NCBI GenBank assembly: GCA_903789525.1 | Contig: CAIFER010000001.1 | Location: forward strand, 620,001-684,000 | Length of the DNA stretch: 64,000 nt | Reading direction: 5' to 3' | Source: an uncultured Aeriscardovia sp. | GTDB lineage: Bacteria > Actinomycetota > Actinomycetes > Actinomycetales > Bifidobacteriaceae | Shown: positions 32,304 through 40,476 of the stretch, piece after piece | Layout of the letters: each line of letters starts with the position of its first letter | How positions within the stretch are numbered: the first letter of the stretch is position 1 | Position numbers and translations under genes: made by a program | The notes under the pieces: generated by a model | The model's input: the letters and a program-made list of their open reading frames with translations, nothing else | What the model was told of the DNA's origin: nothing | Database searches by the model: none

Positions 32304-33325
32304 ACAGACCTCCCTCTGACCTGCTGTCCCATGACACCTTGCGTCCATCGGGGCCGATGTGTTCCATCTTCATATGTTCTCACATGCGTCAGTCCGATGC
32401 TGCAACAAGCAGCTCTCATCGCCGCCCCTTGGCTGATGTCATGCTCAATTGCGCACAAACCTCCTGACGCGAGCAGACGACCCGCTTGCGCCACAATCTG
32501 ACGTGGAATTTTCATGCCATCTGCTGACCCACCATAGAGCGCGGAAGCCGGATCTCTGGCCGCTTCAGGTTGAACAACTGGTTGCGACTGAGGGACGTAC
32601 GGCGGATTCGACACAACGCACACAGCACTGTTCGGCTGAATGTCAATAAGTGAGGTCAAGTTAGCTGCTGTCGCGTCTGCCTGAACGGCACGCACCGATG
32701 AACCGCGAGCACACTGTACGTGATTGTCACCCGTACTCCGTGACGCGATCAGTGCGATGTTCTTTTTCAGCCACGTCAACGCTGTCGGATCATTTTCCAC
32801 GCATACAACAGACACGCCCGGAACTTCTGAAGCAATTGACAGCCCAATTGCCCCGGAACCAGCACATAAATCAATAACTGTGCGCGTACTCGTTGTATCG
32901 CGTGAATTTTCTGGGGCTACTGGCGAGACAGCGCGGCGGAGCCATGAAATAGCGGCTCCAGCCACGAGCTCAGTCTCAGGACGTGGAATAAAAACACCTG
33001 GCCCCACGCGAAGCGTCAGCCCTCGAAATGCCGCAGTTCCTTCAATCCACTGGAGTGGTTCACGCGTTGCTCGCCGATCGATCAATGCGCGATATTCCTG
33101 GCATATTTTCTGTGCTGTCTGCTCTCCTACCCGTTCACTGATATGTACGCGAAGAAGAGCCCACACGCGGATGCGATCGACATCGACATGCAGATCAGGA
33201 GCACACCGCTGAAACGCGTCTGCAGCTAGCAATTGCGCATCCCACCGCGCCTCTGGCGCAGGAATTCCTGCTTGCACCAGTTGTGCTGCAGCCTGTGCAA
33301 GAAGGTGATCGAGTCTTACAGCCAT
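32300..33325 (-). CDS. prmC: Peptide chain release factor N5-glutamine methyltransferase
   Basis: Methylates the glutamine of the GGQ motif of release factors with S-adenosylmethionine. The 341-residue protein has a helical N-terminal domain, then the methyltransferase fold with FIPRPETE near 125, VIDLCAGSGAIGLSIA, and the catalytic NPPYVP motif. It is longer than the usual 280 because of loops of about 50 residues around the sequence ASRSTGDNH. The ATG at 33325 follows the prfA stop by six bases. Its substrate PrfA is encoded directly upstream. Confidence 0.94.
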   Translation of the reverse strand: MAVRLDHLLAQAAAQLVQAGIPAPEARWDAQLLAADAFQRCAPDLHVDVDRIRVWALLRVHISERVGEQTAQKICQEYRALIDRRATREPLQWIEGTAAFRGLTLRVGPGVFIPRPETELVAGAAISWLRRAVSPVAPENSRDTTSTRTVIDLCAGSGAIGLSIASEVPGVSVVCVENDPTALTWLKKNIALIASRSTGDNHVQCARGSSVRAVQADATAANLTSLIDIQPNSAVCVVSNPPYVPQSQPVVQPEAARDPASALYGGSADGMKIPRQIVAQAGRLLASGGLCAIEHDISQGAAMRAACCSIGLTHVRTYEDGTHRPRWTQGVMGQQVRGRSV

Positions 33326-33331
33326 CGTCAA

Positions 33332-34480
33332 TTACGCTTGCGAATGCGCGCGAGCCGCGAGTTTTGCGTTCTCGTCGGCACGGATATCAGAGTCAATGAC
33401 AGCCTGTAAATCGCCATCAAGCACTTGATCCAAGTTGTATGCCTTGTAATCTGTGCGATGGTCAACAATTCGGTTCTCCGGATAGTTGTACGTTCGGATG
33501 CGTTGCGACCGATCGAGATTCCGAACTTGTGAATGACGGGCATCAGCCGCTTGCTGCGCCTCTTTCTCATGCTTGAGAGCCAGCAAACGCGATTTGAGCA
33601 CTCGCATTCCAGCCGCACGATTTTGGATTTGTGAACGCTGATCCTGCATCGAGACAACAATCCCCGTCGGTATATGGGTGATGCGAACAGCCGAGTACGT
33701 CGTATTCACGCCTTGGCCACCTGGCCCAGATGCTTGGAACGTATCAATTCGCAAGTCTTTCGGATCAATGTGGATTTCGTCATCGTCCTCATCAGCCTCT
33801 GGGAACACGTACACGCCTGCAGCAGACGTCTGAATCCGCCCACGCGAATCAGTGACAGGGATCCGTTGAACGCGATGGACTCCTCCCTCATATTTCAACG
33901 ACGCCCACACACCTTGCTGTGGTGTGACTTGCCCGTGCGAATGAAATGCAACTTGGACGTCTTTGACTCCGCCGAGTGACGTCAAAGATTGGGATTGAAT
34001 TTCGACACTCCACCCTCGTCGCTCAGCGTATCGTTCGTACATGCGCAGCAGGTCGCCAGCAAACAGCGCGGCCTCTTCCCCACCAGTACCGGCTTTGATC
34101 TCCATGATCGTATCGCGTCGATCATCCGGGTCATGCGGCAAGAGTGCCGAACGGAGGTGCTGGGCATCTTTCGACAGTTGCTTTTCAAGGCGATCAGCTT
34201 CACTCGCAAACTCTGGGTCGTCATCAGCTAGTTCGCGTGCGGCCGTGAGATCTTCATCATCTTTGTGGTATGCCGTCCACGCATCGACGATTGTCTGCAA
34301 CTCAGCGTGCCGTTGTCCAAGCTTTCTCAATGCTGTCGGATCGGCAGCCACATCTGGTTGTGCCATCTTCTTTTCAAGGGCATGATACTCATTCTCAGCC
34401 GTCCGAACCGCTGCCATATCGACAACATGCGAAGAAGACTCGTTCTGTTGACCTGAAGTGGTCTGCTCATTTTCTGCCAT
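33332..34480 (-). CDS. prfA: Peptide chain release factor 1
   Basis: RF1 reads UAA and UAG stop codons and releases the finished peptide. The 382-residue protein has the stop-reading tripeptide PVT (in RIPVTDS) and the catalytic SGPGGQGVN motif. The ATG at 34480 has AAGGAAGGA seven bases upstream; a longer in-frame opening (41 residues) runs into the clcA gene and is not needed. An N-terminal Q/S-rich stretch of about 20 residues precedes the conserved domain. The first 14 bases overlap the end of clcA. Confidence 0.96.
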   Translation of the reverse strand: MAENEQTTSGQQNESSSHVVDMAAVRTAENEYHALEKKMAQPDVAADPTALRKLGQRHAELQTIVDAWTAYHKDDEDLTAARELADDDPEFASEADRLEKQLSKDAQHLRSALLPHDPDDRRDTIMEIKAGTGGEEAALFAGDLLRMYERYAERRGWSVEIQSQSLTSLGGVKDVQVAFHSHGQVTPQQGVWASLKYEGGVHRVQRIPVTDSRGRIQTSAAGVYVFPEADEDDDEIHIDPKDLRIDTFQASGPGGQGVNTTYSAVRITHIPTGIVVSMQDQRSQIQNRAAGMRVLKSRLLALKHEKEAQQAADARHSQVRNLDRSQRIRTYNYPENRIVDHRTDYKAYNLDQVLDGDLQAVIDSDIRADENAKLAARAHSQA

Positions 34481-35912
34481 TCGTCGATCCTTCCTTCGCG
34501 AAAAGTGAGTGTGCAACCGGACTGCGGTATGCTCCGAGCTCGTCATAAATTGGCTTCCCGCCTGCCAAGTCATACACCAAGTACGCAATGAGCGTGACGA
34601 CACCGAGCGGCAACAGCTCCGAATACGACGTCATCTCTGATACCAGGATAATGGCTGTCAATGGAGCTTTCGTGACCGCGCCGAATAGTCCTGCCATTCC
34701 GACGATCGCCATGAGCGAGACGTACTGCAAACTGCCCTTGGATGCACCCATCAAAACGAAGAGTTGGGCGAATAGTGCCCCGACGAGCGATCCGAGAGTC
34801 AAAATAGGCAAGAAGATACCACCCGGTACGCCGCACCCATACGACAATTGCGAAAGTACGAGACGAACGAGAAAGTACACGGTAAGAAGCCCGACTCCCA
34901 TTTGCTGACTGCCGATCCGGGTGACAAGCGTGTTACCTCCACCGAGCAGATCTGGAGCCCACACACCGACTGGGATCATGAGGAGGAACGGGATCAGCGG
35001 TCTGAATGCACCGGGAATGTGAAGCCATGAGAAGAAGTCAATTCCACGCAACAACGTGCGTTCGTACACTTTAGCGATAACACCGATCACGATCGCAACA
35101 AGAATTAGCTGCCAGTAATCGATGAGCTGCAGTTTGAGCGTGTGCGGAAGCTGGAAGACTGGTTCGAGACCGAAAATTTCGACTTCGACCGCGCTCGATG
35201 CCAATGCTGCCACGAATGAGCAAACGGCTGTCTGCAGGCTAAACCGTGCGTAGACTTCCTCCATCACGAATAGCGTGCCAGCAATAGGGGCAGTGAACGC
35301 ACCTGCGAGACCAGCTGCTGCACCGGCCGCGACGAGATCTTTACGGTGCCGTCGCGTGATATGCGATGCTGAGGACAACCCCATCCCAATGCACGACGCA
35401 ATCTGTACGGATGGGCCTTCCCTCCCAAGAAATGCACCTGTTGAGAAAGCACACAATCCGCCAACGATTTTGCGCCACAAAATGCCCCACCAATTAAAGT
35501 CGATCGGGTCATGAGAGCGCAAACGTGCTTCCACATATGGAATACCAGAACCTGAGCTCGCTGGTTCGCTGACCACCATCCAGCTCACCGCGATGGACAA
35601 GCCCACAGACACAAGCGCAATGAGAATAAGAACCCACCAGTGACCTGCAGCGGCGAAATGGTAAATGCTGTGCAGACCGAGCATCATTTTCGTGATCGAC
35701 CATCGGAAGAATCCGACGACAAGCCCTGACAGGATACCGATGACGAGTGCCCAGCCGACGAGACGAAGAGCAACAGTGTGCCGACGATCTGCCTTTCTCA
35801 AGCTGTCGCCGATGGAGTCGACGGGATGCAAAACAGGGTGCACAACGCGATGAAAAAGGGTGTGTGCATCCGCCTTCGTGCTGTCCTGCCGTCTATGCGT
35901 GCTCTGTGCCAT
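34467..35912 (-). CDS. ClC-family chloride channel/antiporter
   Basis: Predicted membrane chloride channel or H+/Cl- antiporter. The 481-residue protein has the ClC motifs in order: GSGIPYVEA (GSGIP), GREGPSVQ (GREGP with the glutamate of the gate), and GGIFLPIL (GxFxP), with the FAAPIAGTLFVMEE-like segment read as FTAPIAGTLFVMEEV. About 16 hydrophobic helices and half-helices are seen. The position of the proton glutamate cannot be fixed by eye, so channel or exchanger is open. Its stop lies within the start of prfA. Confidence 0.9.
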   Translation of the reverse strand: MAQSTHRRQDSTKADAHTLFHRVVHPVLHPVDSIGDSLRKADRRHTVALRLVGWALVIGILSGLVVGFFRWSITKMMLGLHSIYHFAAAGHWWVLILIALVSVGLSIAVSWMVVSEPASSGSGIPYVEARLRSHDPIDFNWWGILWRKIVGGLCAFSTGAFLGREGPSVQIASCIGMGLSSASHITRRHRKDLVAAGAAAGLAGAFTAPIAGTLFVMEEVYARFSLQTAVCSFVAALASSAVEVEIFGLEPVFQLPHTLKLQLIDYWQLILVAIVIGVIAKVYERTLLRGIDFFSWLHIPGAFRPLIPFLLMIPVGVWAPDLLGGGNTLVTRIGSQQMGVGLLTVYFLVRLVLSQLSYGCGVPGGIFLPILTLGSLVGALFAQLFVLMGASKGSLQYVSLMAIVGMAGLFGAVTKAPLTAIILVSEMTSYSELLPLGVVTLIAYLVYDLAGGKPIYDELGAYRSPVAHSLFAKEGSTNGRK

Positions 35913-35936
35913 ACTCTCGATCGTATCCCACAGACT

Positions 35937-35969
35937 AAAAAATCCCGGTAGCCGAAGCTAACCGGGATT
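35937..35969 (-). terminator. Rho-independent terminator of groES
   Basis: On the minus strand AATCCCGGTTAGC (35969-35957) pairs with GCTACCGGGATT (35952-35941) with one bulged T and a TTCG tetraloop, followed by TTTTTT. The stable UUCG-closed stem between groES and clcA is a strong terminator. Confidence 0.92.
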
Positions 35970-35999
35970 GCGATAGTGAACTGAATTACGAGCGATAAC

Positions 36000-36293
36000 T
36001 CAGTCAAGCACTGCGAGCAGATCACGTGCAGAGACGATCAGATATTCCTGACCCTTGTACGTGAGCTTGGTGCCGCCGTAACGGCTATACAGAACCTGAT
36101 CGCCAACCTTGACGTCGACAGGGATGCGATTGCCGTCTTTATCGCGAGAACCTGGGCCTACAGCGAGCACCTCGCCCTGCTGCGGCTTTTCCTTTGCGCT
36201 ATCCGGAATGACAAGACCAGACGCAGTCGTCGTCTCAGCCGGAGCCTGCTTAATAACGACCTTATCTTCCAATGGCTTGAGTCCAAGTGCCAT
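36000..36293 (-). CDS. groES: Co-chaperonin GroES (Hsp10)
   Basis: Lid of the GroEL chaperonin. The 97-residue protein has the full family length, the start [13 protein letters not shown], the mobile loop with [19 protein letters not shown] and the roof-strand segment [16 protein letters not shown]. Upstream is a perfect CIRCE operator, so it should be repressed by HrcA and induced by heat. groEL is not in the window: groES is followed by its own terminator and then clcA, so the two chaperonin genes are unlinked or at least not adjacent here. Confidence 0.98.
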   Translation of the reverse strand: MALGLKPLEDKVVIKQAPAETTTASGLVIPDSAKEKPQQGEVLAVGPGSRDKDGNRIPVDVKVGDQVLYSRYGGTKLTYKGQEYLIVSARDLLAVLD

Positions 36294-36387
36294 CGAGGAC
36301 CTCCTTCAATGAGATGTTTCAATGGTGACTGACAAGCGCGCGGCGGCTGACGATCACCAGCACACCTGTGAAGTTCCATACGAAAGG

Positions 36388-36425
36388 TTAGCACTGTTTT
36401 AGCACTCTCGGGTGAAGAGTGCTAA
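36388..36425. promoter_or_regulatory. CIRCE operator (HrcA site) of groES, with an extra half-site
   Basis: TTAGCACTC (36399-36407), nine spacer bases and GAGTGCTAA (36417-36425) match the CIRCE consensus perfectly. A further half-site-like TTAGCACTG (36388-36396) lies just on the groES side, two bases before the main left arm. The operator is about 105 bases upstream of the groES start. Confidence 0.95.
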
Positions 36426-36472
36426 CAGCGAACACAACTCTTCCCTCGCTGCACTTACTCCACCGAGTTGAG

Positions 36473-37654
36473 CTACTGCTGGCGACGACGTGCCAATACG
36501 GCATCAAGGTCCACGCCCAGCGAATCAGCACTCTTGTGAGGGGCATCAACACGGCTGAGCGTCGTAGCACTAGGAGTGACATCGTTGAAAATCTGACGAC
36601 GGACTGCTGATGACGGCTTGACAGCGCGATTATCTGTTTGCCGAGTGCTACGTCCGTCATGGCGATGCGTGTGCTGAACAGTCGATGCTGTTGCTTTCGT
36701 CGTTGCTGTCGTTGCTGTCACATCACTCGCGCCGAGGGAAAACGAAATGAGGTCGGGCGACGATGACTGTGCAGACTGATGCGACTGATCTACCTGATCT
36801 CCGGATTGGGAAGCTTTCGCAATCGCCTTTTTCGCGGAGGAAGACGCGTGATCGGCATCATGGCCATGAGTGGAAGCACTCTCTGTCTTCGCTTTCGCAT
36901 CAGCTGGTTGCGCAGTCGGCTGAACAGTTTGCTCGGATGCTGACGCTTTCTTGTTCTTCGCCTGATCTTGAGCGTGCTGCCTCTGTTCAGCTTTCTTTTC
37001 TTGAGCCTGCTGCTGCAAGATGTGGCGAACTTCCGGCAATGGGATCACATGTGTTGGCTCCCCAGTCTCGCCTTTGTCAGTTGTGCCGGTGACACTCTCT
37101 GTGCGCTGATCGATGGCTTTCGAGACGTCTGACCCCTCAACGACAGTAGCGTCAGATTCGTGTGGTGTGGGAAAAGATTGCGTCGCCACTTTTCGTTCCC
37201 ACGCACGAGCCACTGCGGACGCATGCGCACCAAGTGCAAGGACGAGAACTAAAAGCACAGCTGGAATGAGTGCCCACCATGGTGAGAAATGGAATGCAGC
37301 GGCACAGACAAGAACTATGACAAGCGCAGCAAAAAGGACACCGACGATGATACGGCGACGACGAATTGATGCTCTCCTGAGTGTCCGAACCCTCGTAATC
37401 TCTTCTGGAGACAGCATTTCCGACTCTCGCATTCTCGCGTCCTCCATTGTGGAGCTGTGATTTGCCGCAGCTTGTACATCTTGCCTGTCACCTAGTTTAA
37501 CCGCACGAAACACCGAAGTGCGGCGATGAGCAAGACGAACATGAGATTGAATGAGCTTGCGACGGAAAAGAACAGGAAGTATACCCACAATGACAAGGAA
37601 AACAATGGCTGCCCATGCAAGCGAACCACAGTTACTCCAGTCATTTACTCCCAT
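36473..37654 (-). CDS. Membrane protein, GLPR-like by context (possible divisome receptor)
   Basis: The 393-residue protein has an N-terminal helix (residues about 11-30), a basic stretch, a hydrophobic pair near 100-145 preceded by RRASIRRRR, a long disordered region of about 180 residues rich in Q, S, T, A and K, and an LGVDLDAVLARRRQQ end. In actinobacteria a three-helix protein of this design (GLPR) lies beside a RimJ-type acetyltransferase and the gephyrin-like MoeA protein Glp and takes part in cell division. The acetyltransferase is here six bases upstream; galU and moeA are not. The role is therefore inferred from topology and neighbourhood, not from sequence identity. Confidence 0.55.
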   Translation of the reverse strand: MGVNDWSNCGSLAWAAIVFLVIVGILPVLFRRKLIQSHVRLAHRRTSVFRAVKLGDRQDVQAAANHSSTMEDARMRESEMLSPEEITRVRTLRRASIRRRRIIVGVLFAALVIVLVCAAAFHFSPWWALIPAVLLVLVLALGAHASAVARAWERKVATQSFPTPHESDATVVEGSDVSKAIDQRTESVTGTTDKGETGEPTHVIPLPEVRHILQQQAQEKKAEQRQHAQDQAKNKKASASEQTVQPTAQPADAKAKTESASTHGHDADHASSSAKKAIAKASQSGDQVDQSHQSAQSSSPDLISFSLGASDVTATTATTKATASTVQHTHRHDGRSTRQTDNRAVKPSSAVRRQIFNDVTPSATTLSRVDAPHKSADSLGVDLDAVLARRRQQ

Positions 37655-37660
37655 AGTTTT

Positions 37661-38326
37661 TTACGATACGGGCTCACTCAGACGAGACTGCCGATGAACA
37701 TATGACCACTCCACAGACCCTGAACGCGCAGCTTCATCGTTGGACAACATGCTCCAGCACTCATGATCTTCCCACGCATGATTCACGTTCATAAGCCCAC
37801 GTCGAACGCCCTCATACGAAAATCCGACTTTCTCCACAACTCGTCGTGATCTCTCATTCGACGGGAGAAGGTCGACCTCAACACGATGCAAATGTGGACC
37901 AGACTGATCAAAAAATGCCCAATCGCAGACGCATGCGAGCGCGAGCGGCGTCAACCCGTGACCGGCCATATCCTGGCTAATCCAGTACCCGACAATCCCC
38001 ATGCGAAGCGCGCCGTAGTTGATTGCATCCATTGAAATATCGCCGACGAGCTGACCACGATATCGCAGTGCCCACGTCACGTCTGTACCTCGGTGAGCAT
38101 TCTTCTTCATGACAGCGACCCACTGCCGAAATGTGATTGTGCGAAGAGGAAAAGGACTCGTCGAATCCCACGGTTGAAGCCATTGTGCATTGCGAGCGCG
38201 CAACTGTTGCCACTCTTGACGGTCATGGACAGTGTAGGGAGACAGGACGAGAGGCTCAGAAGAAAAGCGAGGACGAAGAGTCACCGGATATGAAAAGCCG
38301 TCCCGAATACGCGCAGATTGTCTCAC
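37661..38326 (-). CDS. GNAT-family N-acetyltransferase, RimJ-like
   Basis: Predicted acetyl-CoA-dependent acetyltransferase of the RimJ/RimL type, which acetylates ribosomal or other N-termini. The 221-residue protein has the GNAT core near residues 90-185: GQLVGDISMDAI, the YWISQDMAGHGLTPLAL acetyl-CoA region, LHRVEVDLLPSNERSRRVVEKVGFSYEG, then an RRGLMNVNHAWEDHECWSML end typical of the family. The next gene follows after six bases, so the pair is co-transcribed. In other actinobacteria this gene lies between moeA and a GLPR-type gene. Confidence 0.88.
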   Translation of the reverse strand: MRQSARIRDGFSYPVTLRPRFSSEPLVLSPYTVHDRQEWQQLRARNAQWLQPWDSTSPFPLRTITFRQWVAVMKKNAHRGTDVTWALRYRGQLVGDISMDAINYGALRMGIVGYWISQDMAGHGLTPLALACVCDWAFFDQSGPHLHRVEVDLLPSNERSRRVVEKVGFSYEGVRRGLMNVNHAWEDHECWSMLSNDEAARSGSVEWSYVHRQSRLSEPVS

Positions 38327-38440
38327 ACTTCTATTATTCCTTCACTTTCCCATCAGCTAAGTTTTCAGTCAGCTCAGTGCTCCGAGTACTATTTGAGGTA
38401 GTTTGTCCCTCGTTCACAGATTGAGAAGCGGAAGGAAGCT

Positions 38441-38638
38441 ATGCCAACTTATCATTATCGTTGCAATAATTGCGGTTACGATTTCACCAAAATGCAGGAT
38501 TTCTCTGATGCTGCGCTGACCGTCTGCCCGCGGTGTGGAAAGAAGACGTTGCGGAAAATCTTTTCTGCAGTCCCGATTGAGTTTAAAGGTAGCGGGTTCT
38601 ATCGCACTGATCACTCACACTCTTCTTCGCACAAGTAA
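38441..38638 (+). CDS. FmdB-family zinc-ribbon protein (Ruc-like)
   Basis: The 65-residue protein MPTYHYRCNNCGYDFT has two CxxC pairs (CNNC near 8-11 and CPRC near 33-36) of the FmdB zinc ribbon, followed by KKTLRKIFSAVPIEFKGSGFYRTD and a short S/H tail. A mycobacterial member in the same gene context (Ruc, Rv0991c) is a redox-regulated chaperone; the long disordered tail of that protein is much shorter here, so the same role is uncertain. It starts a plus-strand group with the SAF protein and mscL, and is divergent from rimJ. Confidence 0.85.
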   Translation: MPTYHYRCNNCGYDFTKMQDFSDAALTVCPRCGKKTLRKIFSAVPIEFKGSGFYRTDHSHSSSHK

Positions 38639-38708
38639 AGCAGCCACCCAGTTATCCACTTTCTGCTACAGCGTCTCATCGGCGTAATAACAGCGATTCC
38701 GGCTCGCC

Positions 38709-39542
38709 ATGCATTCATCCGTGCACAGCGAGCTTTTTTCATACCAGTCATGCTTTCTGTGCTTCACACTGGTAACCATGAATTTGGGGATGAGCGCATT
38801 CGACCATGGACCACGTCATCGCATGAAGAGCACCGCCGTGCGAGCAATCGGAATGAGCCCGCAGCGAGCACGGATGACGTTAGCGGCGAAGCGGAAACGG
38901 GCGGCAGCACGGCCTTGGGTTCTTATCACTATCTTTGTGCTGATGTGTGCGGTGATCGGTATCTGTCTTACTGTGACACCACATGCTCATGTAGCCATTG
39001 CAACGCGTGATATTACGGCCGGCGAAAAGGTGACAGCGCAAAATGCAACGAATGCCGAGGTTGCTAGCAAACTCACGGTGGGGCATTCGCCAACACCATT
39101 AGCGTTTACGTGTGCAACAATCCAGCAAGCACAAGGCAGACGTGTTGCAACAAAAATCCCTCGTGGATCTCTTTTTCCTCTCTGGGCTCTTCTACCTGAT
39201 CGTCCTCTCAGCGCTGGCCAGACTGTCGTCACCGTGCAGCTCGTGACATCTCCTGACGTTCTCCGCGTCGGACAGAAAGTTATGCTGCTGCCTGCACGCC
39301 ACTCCTCAGACAGCACCCAATCAGATGACAACGAGGGATCTGCACAGCCATCATCTGAGACTGGTCAACCACGCAATGGTATTGATGCGACGATATGGTC
39401 GCTTGCCCCTCCATCCTCGTCATTTTCTTCCTCGTCATCTGATCACCCTACCGCTCTCGTGCAAGTCAGTGTCTCTGCTCAACAAGCTGACCGTTTGATG
39501 TCACAGTCTGCTGAAGATGGATATTTCGCTGTGGCACAATGA
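38709..39542 (+). CDS. SAF-domain membrane-anchored protein
   Basis: The protein has a basic region, a membrane helix (PWVLITIFVLMCAVIGICLTV), and an SAF-like domain after it (ATRDITAGEKVTAQNATNAEVA), as in CpaB/FlgA-type pilus-assembly proteins and the SAF protein that lies between fmdB and mscL in many actinobacteria. An S/D/Q-rich loop interrupts the C-terminal part. None of the in-frame starts (38709, 38778, 38790, 38823, later) has a clear ribosome site; a start near 38850 would put the helix close to the N-terminus, as usual, so the first 50 residues may not be real. Confidence 0.65.
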   Translation: MHSSVHSELFSYQSCFLCFTLVTMNLGMSAFDHGPRHRMKSTAVRAIGMSPQRARMTLAAKRKRAAARPWVLITIFVLMCAVIGICLTVTPHAHVAIATRDITAGEKVTAQNATNAEVASKLTVGHSPTPLAFTCATIQQAQGRRVATKIPRGSLFPLWALLPDRPLSAGQTVVTVQLVTSPDVLRVGQKVMLLPARHSSDSTQSDDNEGSAQPSSETGQPRNGIDATIWSLAPPSSSFSSSSSDHPTALVQVSVSAQQADRLMSQSAEDGYFAVAQ

Positions 39543-39586
39543 GATGAGTGTGAAGCTGTCAACCATTTCTGTCTGAAGGAGTCATG

Positions 39587-40249
39587 ATGAACATTGCCCA
39601 GCAAGATCACGTCGATCAGTATCGGAAAAAGAAAATGTTCGAGGGATTCAGGGAATTCATCTCTCGCGGAAACATGATCGATATGGCCGTCGGTGTTGTC
39701 ATGGGCTCTGCAGTCACGTCAGTGGTGACGTCGATTGTCAAAAACCTCATCAGCCCACTTATTTCCATGCTGTTTGGCAAAACCGATATGAGCCGGCTCC
39801 TCTCCTTCAGCGTCAACGGTGCAACAGTGTCTTTCGGTGCGATTCTCGATTCACTCATCAATTTTCTTCTCGTGGCCGCAGCCGTTTACTTCTGCATCAT
39901 CATTCCGCTCAACAAGTTTTACGAATTCGGCTCCAAGATCAGCTTGCCCAAGATCATCAAAAAGACGCCGATTCTCTCTAAACTAATTCCTTCTCACCAA
40001 GCAAAATCATCTCACGAGCACACAGAAAACGGAGAGGACTCAGAGAGCTCACAGGACACATCACAGGCGCAAGAATCAGCGAAAACAAGCGCCGACCATA
40101 GCGATAACAGCAGCGAGACTAGTGCCACCAAAAGCACTCACATAGCCGAACACACTGTCACTGATTATGAACGTGAACAGATCAAACTCCTCACGCAAAT
40201 CAATGCACAACTCACGCACCTGAACGACACGAAATCTCAACGCAACTGA
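39587..40249 (+). CDS. mscL: Large-conductance mechanosensitive channel MscL with enlarged cytoplasmic linker
   Basis: MscL releases solutes on hypo-osmotic shock. The pore part is normal: an N-terminal FEGFREFISRGNMIDMAVGVVMGSAV helix (about 19-48), a loop, and a second helix (INFLLVAAAVYFCIIIPLNKF, about 91-111). The C-terminal helix typical of the cytoplasmic bundle (YEREQIKLLTQINAQLTHL) is at the very end, but between 120 and 190 lies a 70-residue acidic, S/T/Q-rich linker absent from ordinary 130-150 residue MscL proteins. Two starts are possible; the ATG at 39587 has AAGGAG at the better distance. Its last 13 bases overlap the convergent 79-residue gene. Confidence 0.93.
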   Translation: MNIAQQDHVDQYRKKKMFEGFREFISRGNMIDMAVGVVMGSAVTSVVTSIVKNLISPLISMLFGKTDMSRLLSFSVNGATVSFGAILDSLINFLLVAAAVYFCIIIPLNKFYEFGSKISLPKIIKKTPILSKLIPSHQAKSSHEHTENGEDSESSQDTSQAQESAKTSADHSDNSSETSATKSTHIAEHTVTDYEREQIKLLTQINAQLTHLNDTKSQRN

Positions 40250-40476
40250 TCATTCTCGGCGTAGAACGTGCTCCAATGAGGTGGAATCTCCCGGAGGATC
40301 TCTCGATCCTCTGCCTCCTCATTGAGCTTGCGCTTCGTTGCACTGTGACCAACAATATCAGAGAAATCGGAATCGAATTTCTCCGTTCCCTTCCGCACAA
40401 CGCGTTTGTGACCACGTGGAACACGGCGTGAAGGATCATACGAGGGACGGGAAGGACGATGCACGTTATCGCTCAT
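40237..40476 (-). CDS. Small basic protein of the FHA-LRV/pseudohelicase operon, function unknown
   Basis: The 79-residue protein is basic at the N-terminus (SYDPSRRVPRGHKRVVRKG) and ends in EDREILREIPPHWSTFYAENDQLR, where IPPHW looks like a short motif that I have seen in small actinobacterial proteins of unknown role. No domain is recognised. Its ATG forms an ATGA overlap with the stop of the helicase-like gene, so it is translated with that gene. Its 3' end overlaps mscL by 13 bases on the opposite strand. Confidence 0.7.
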   Translation of the reverse strand: MSDNVHRPSRPSYDPSRRVPRGHKRVVRKGTEKFDSDFSDIVGHSATKRKLNEEAEDREILREIPPHWSTFYAENDQLR

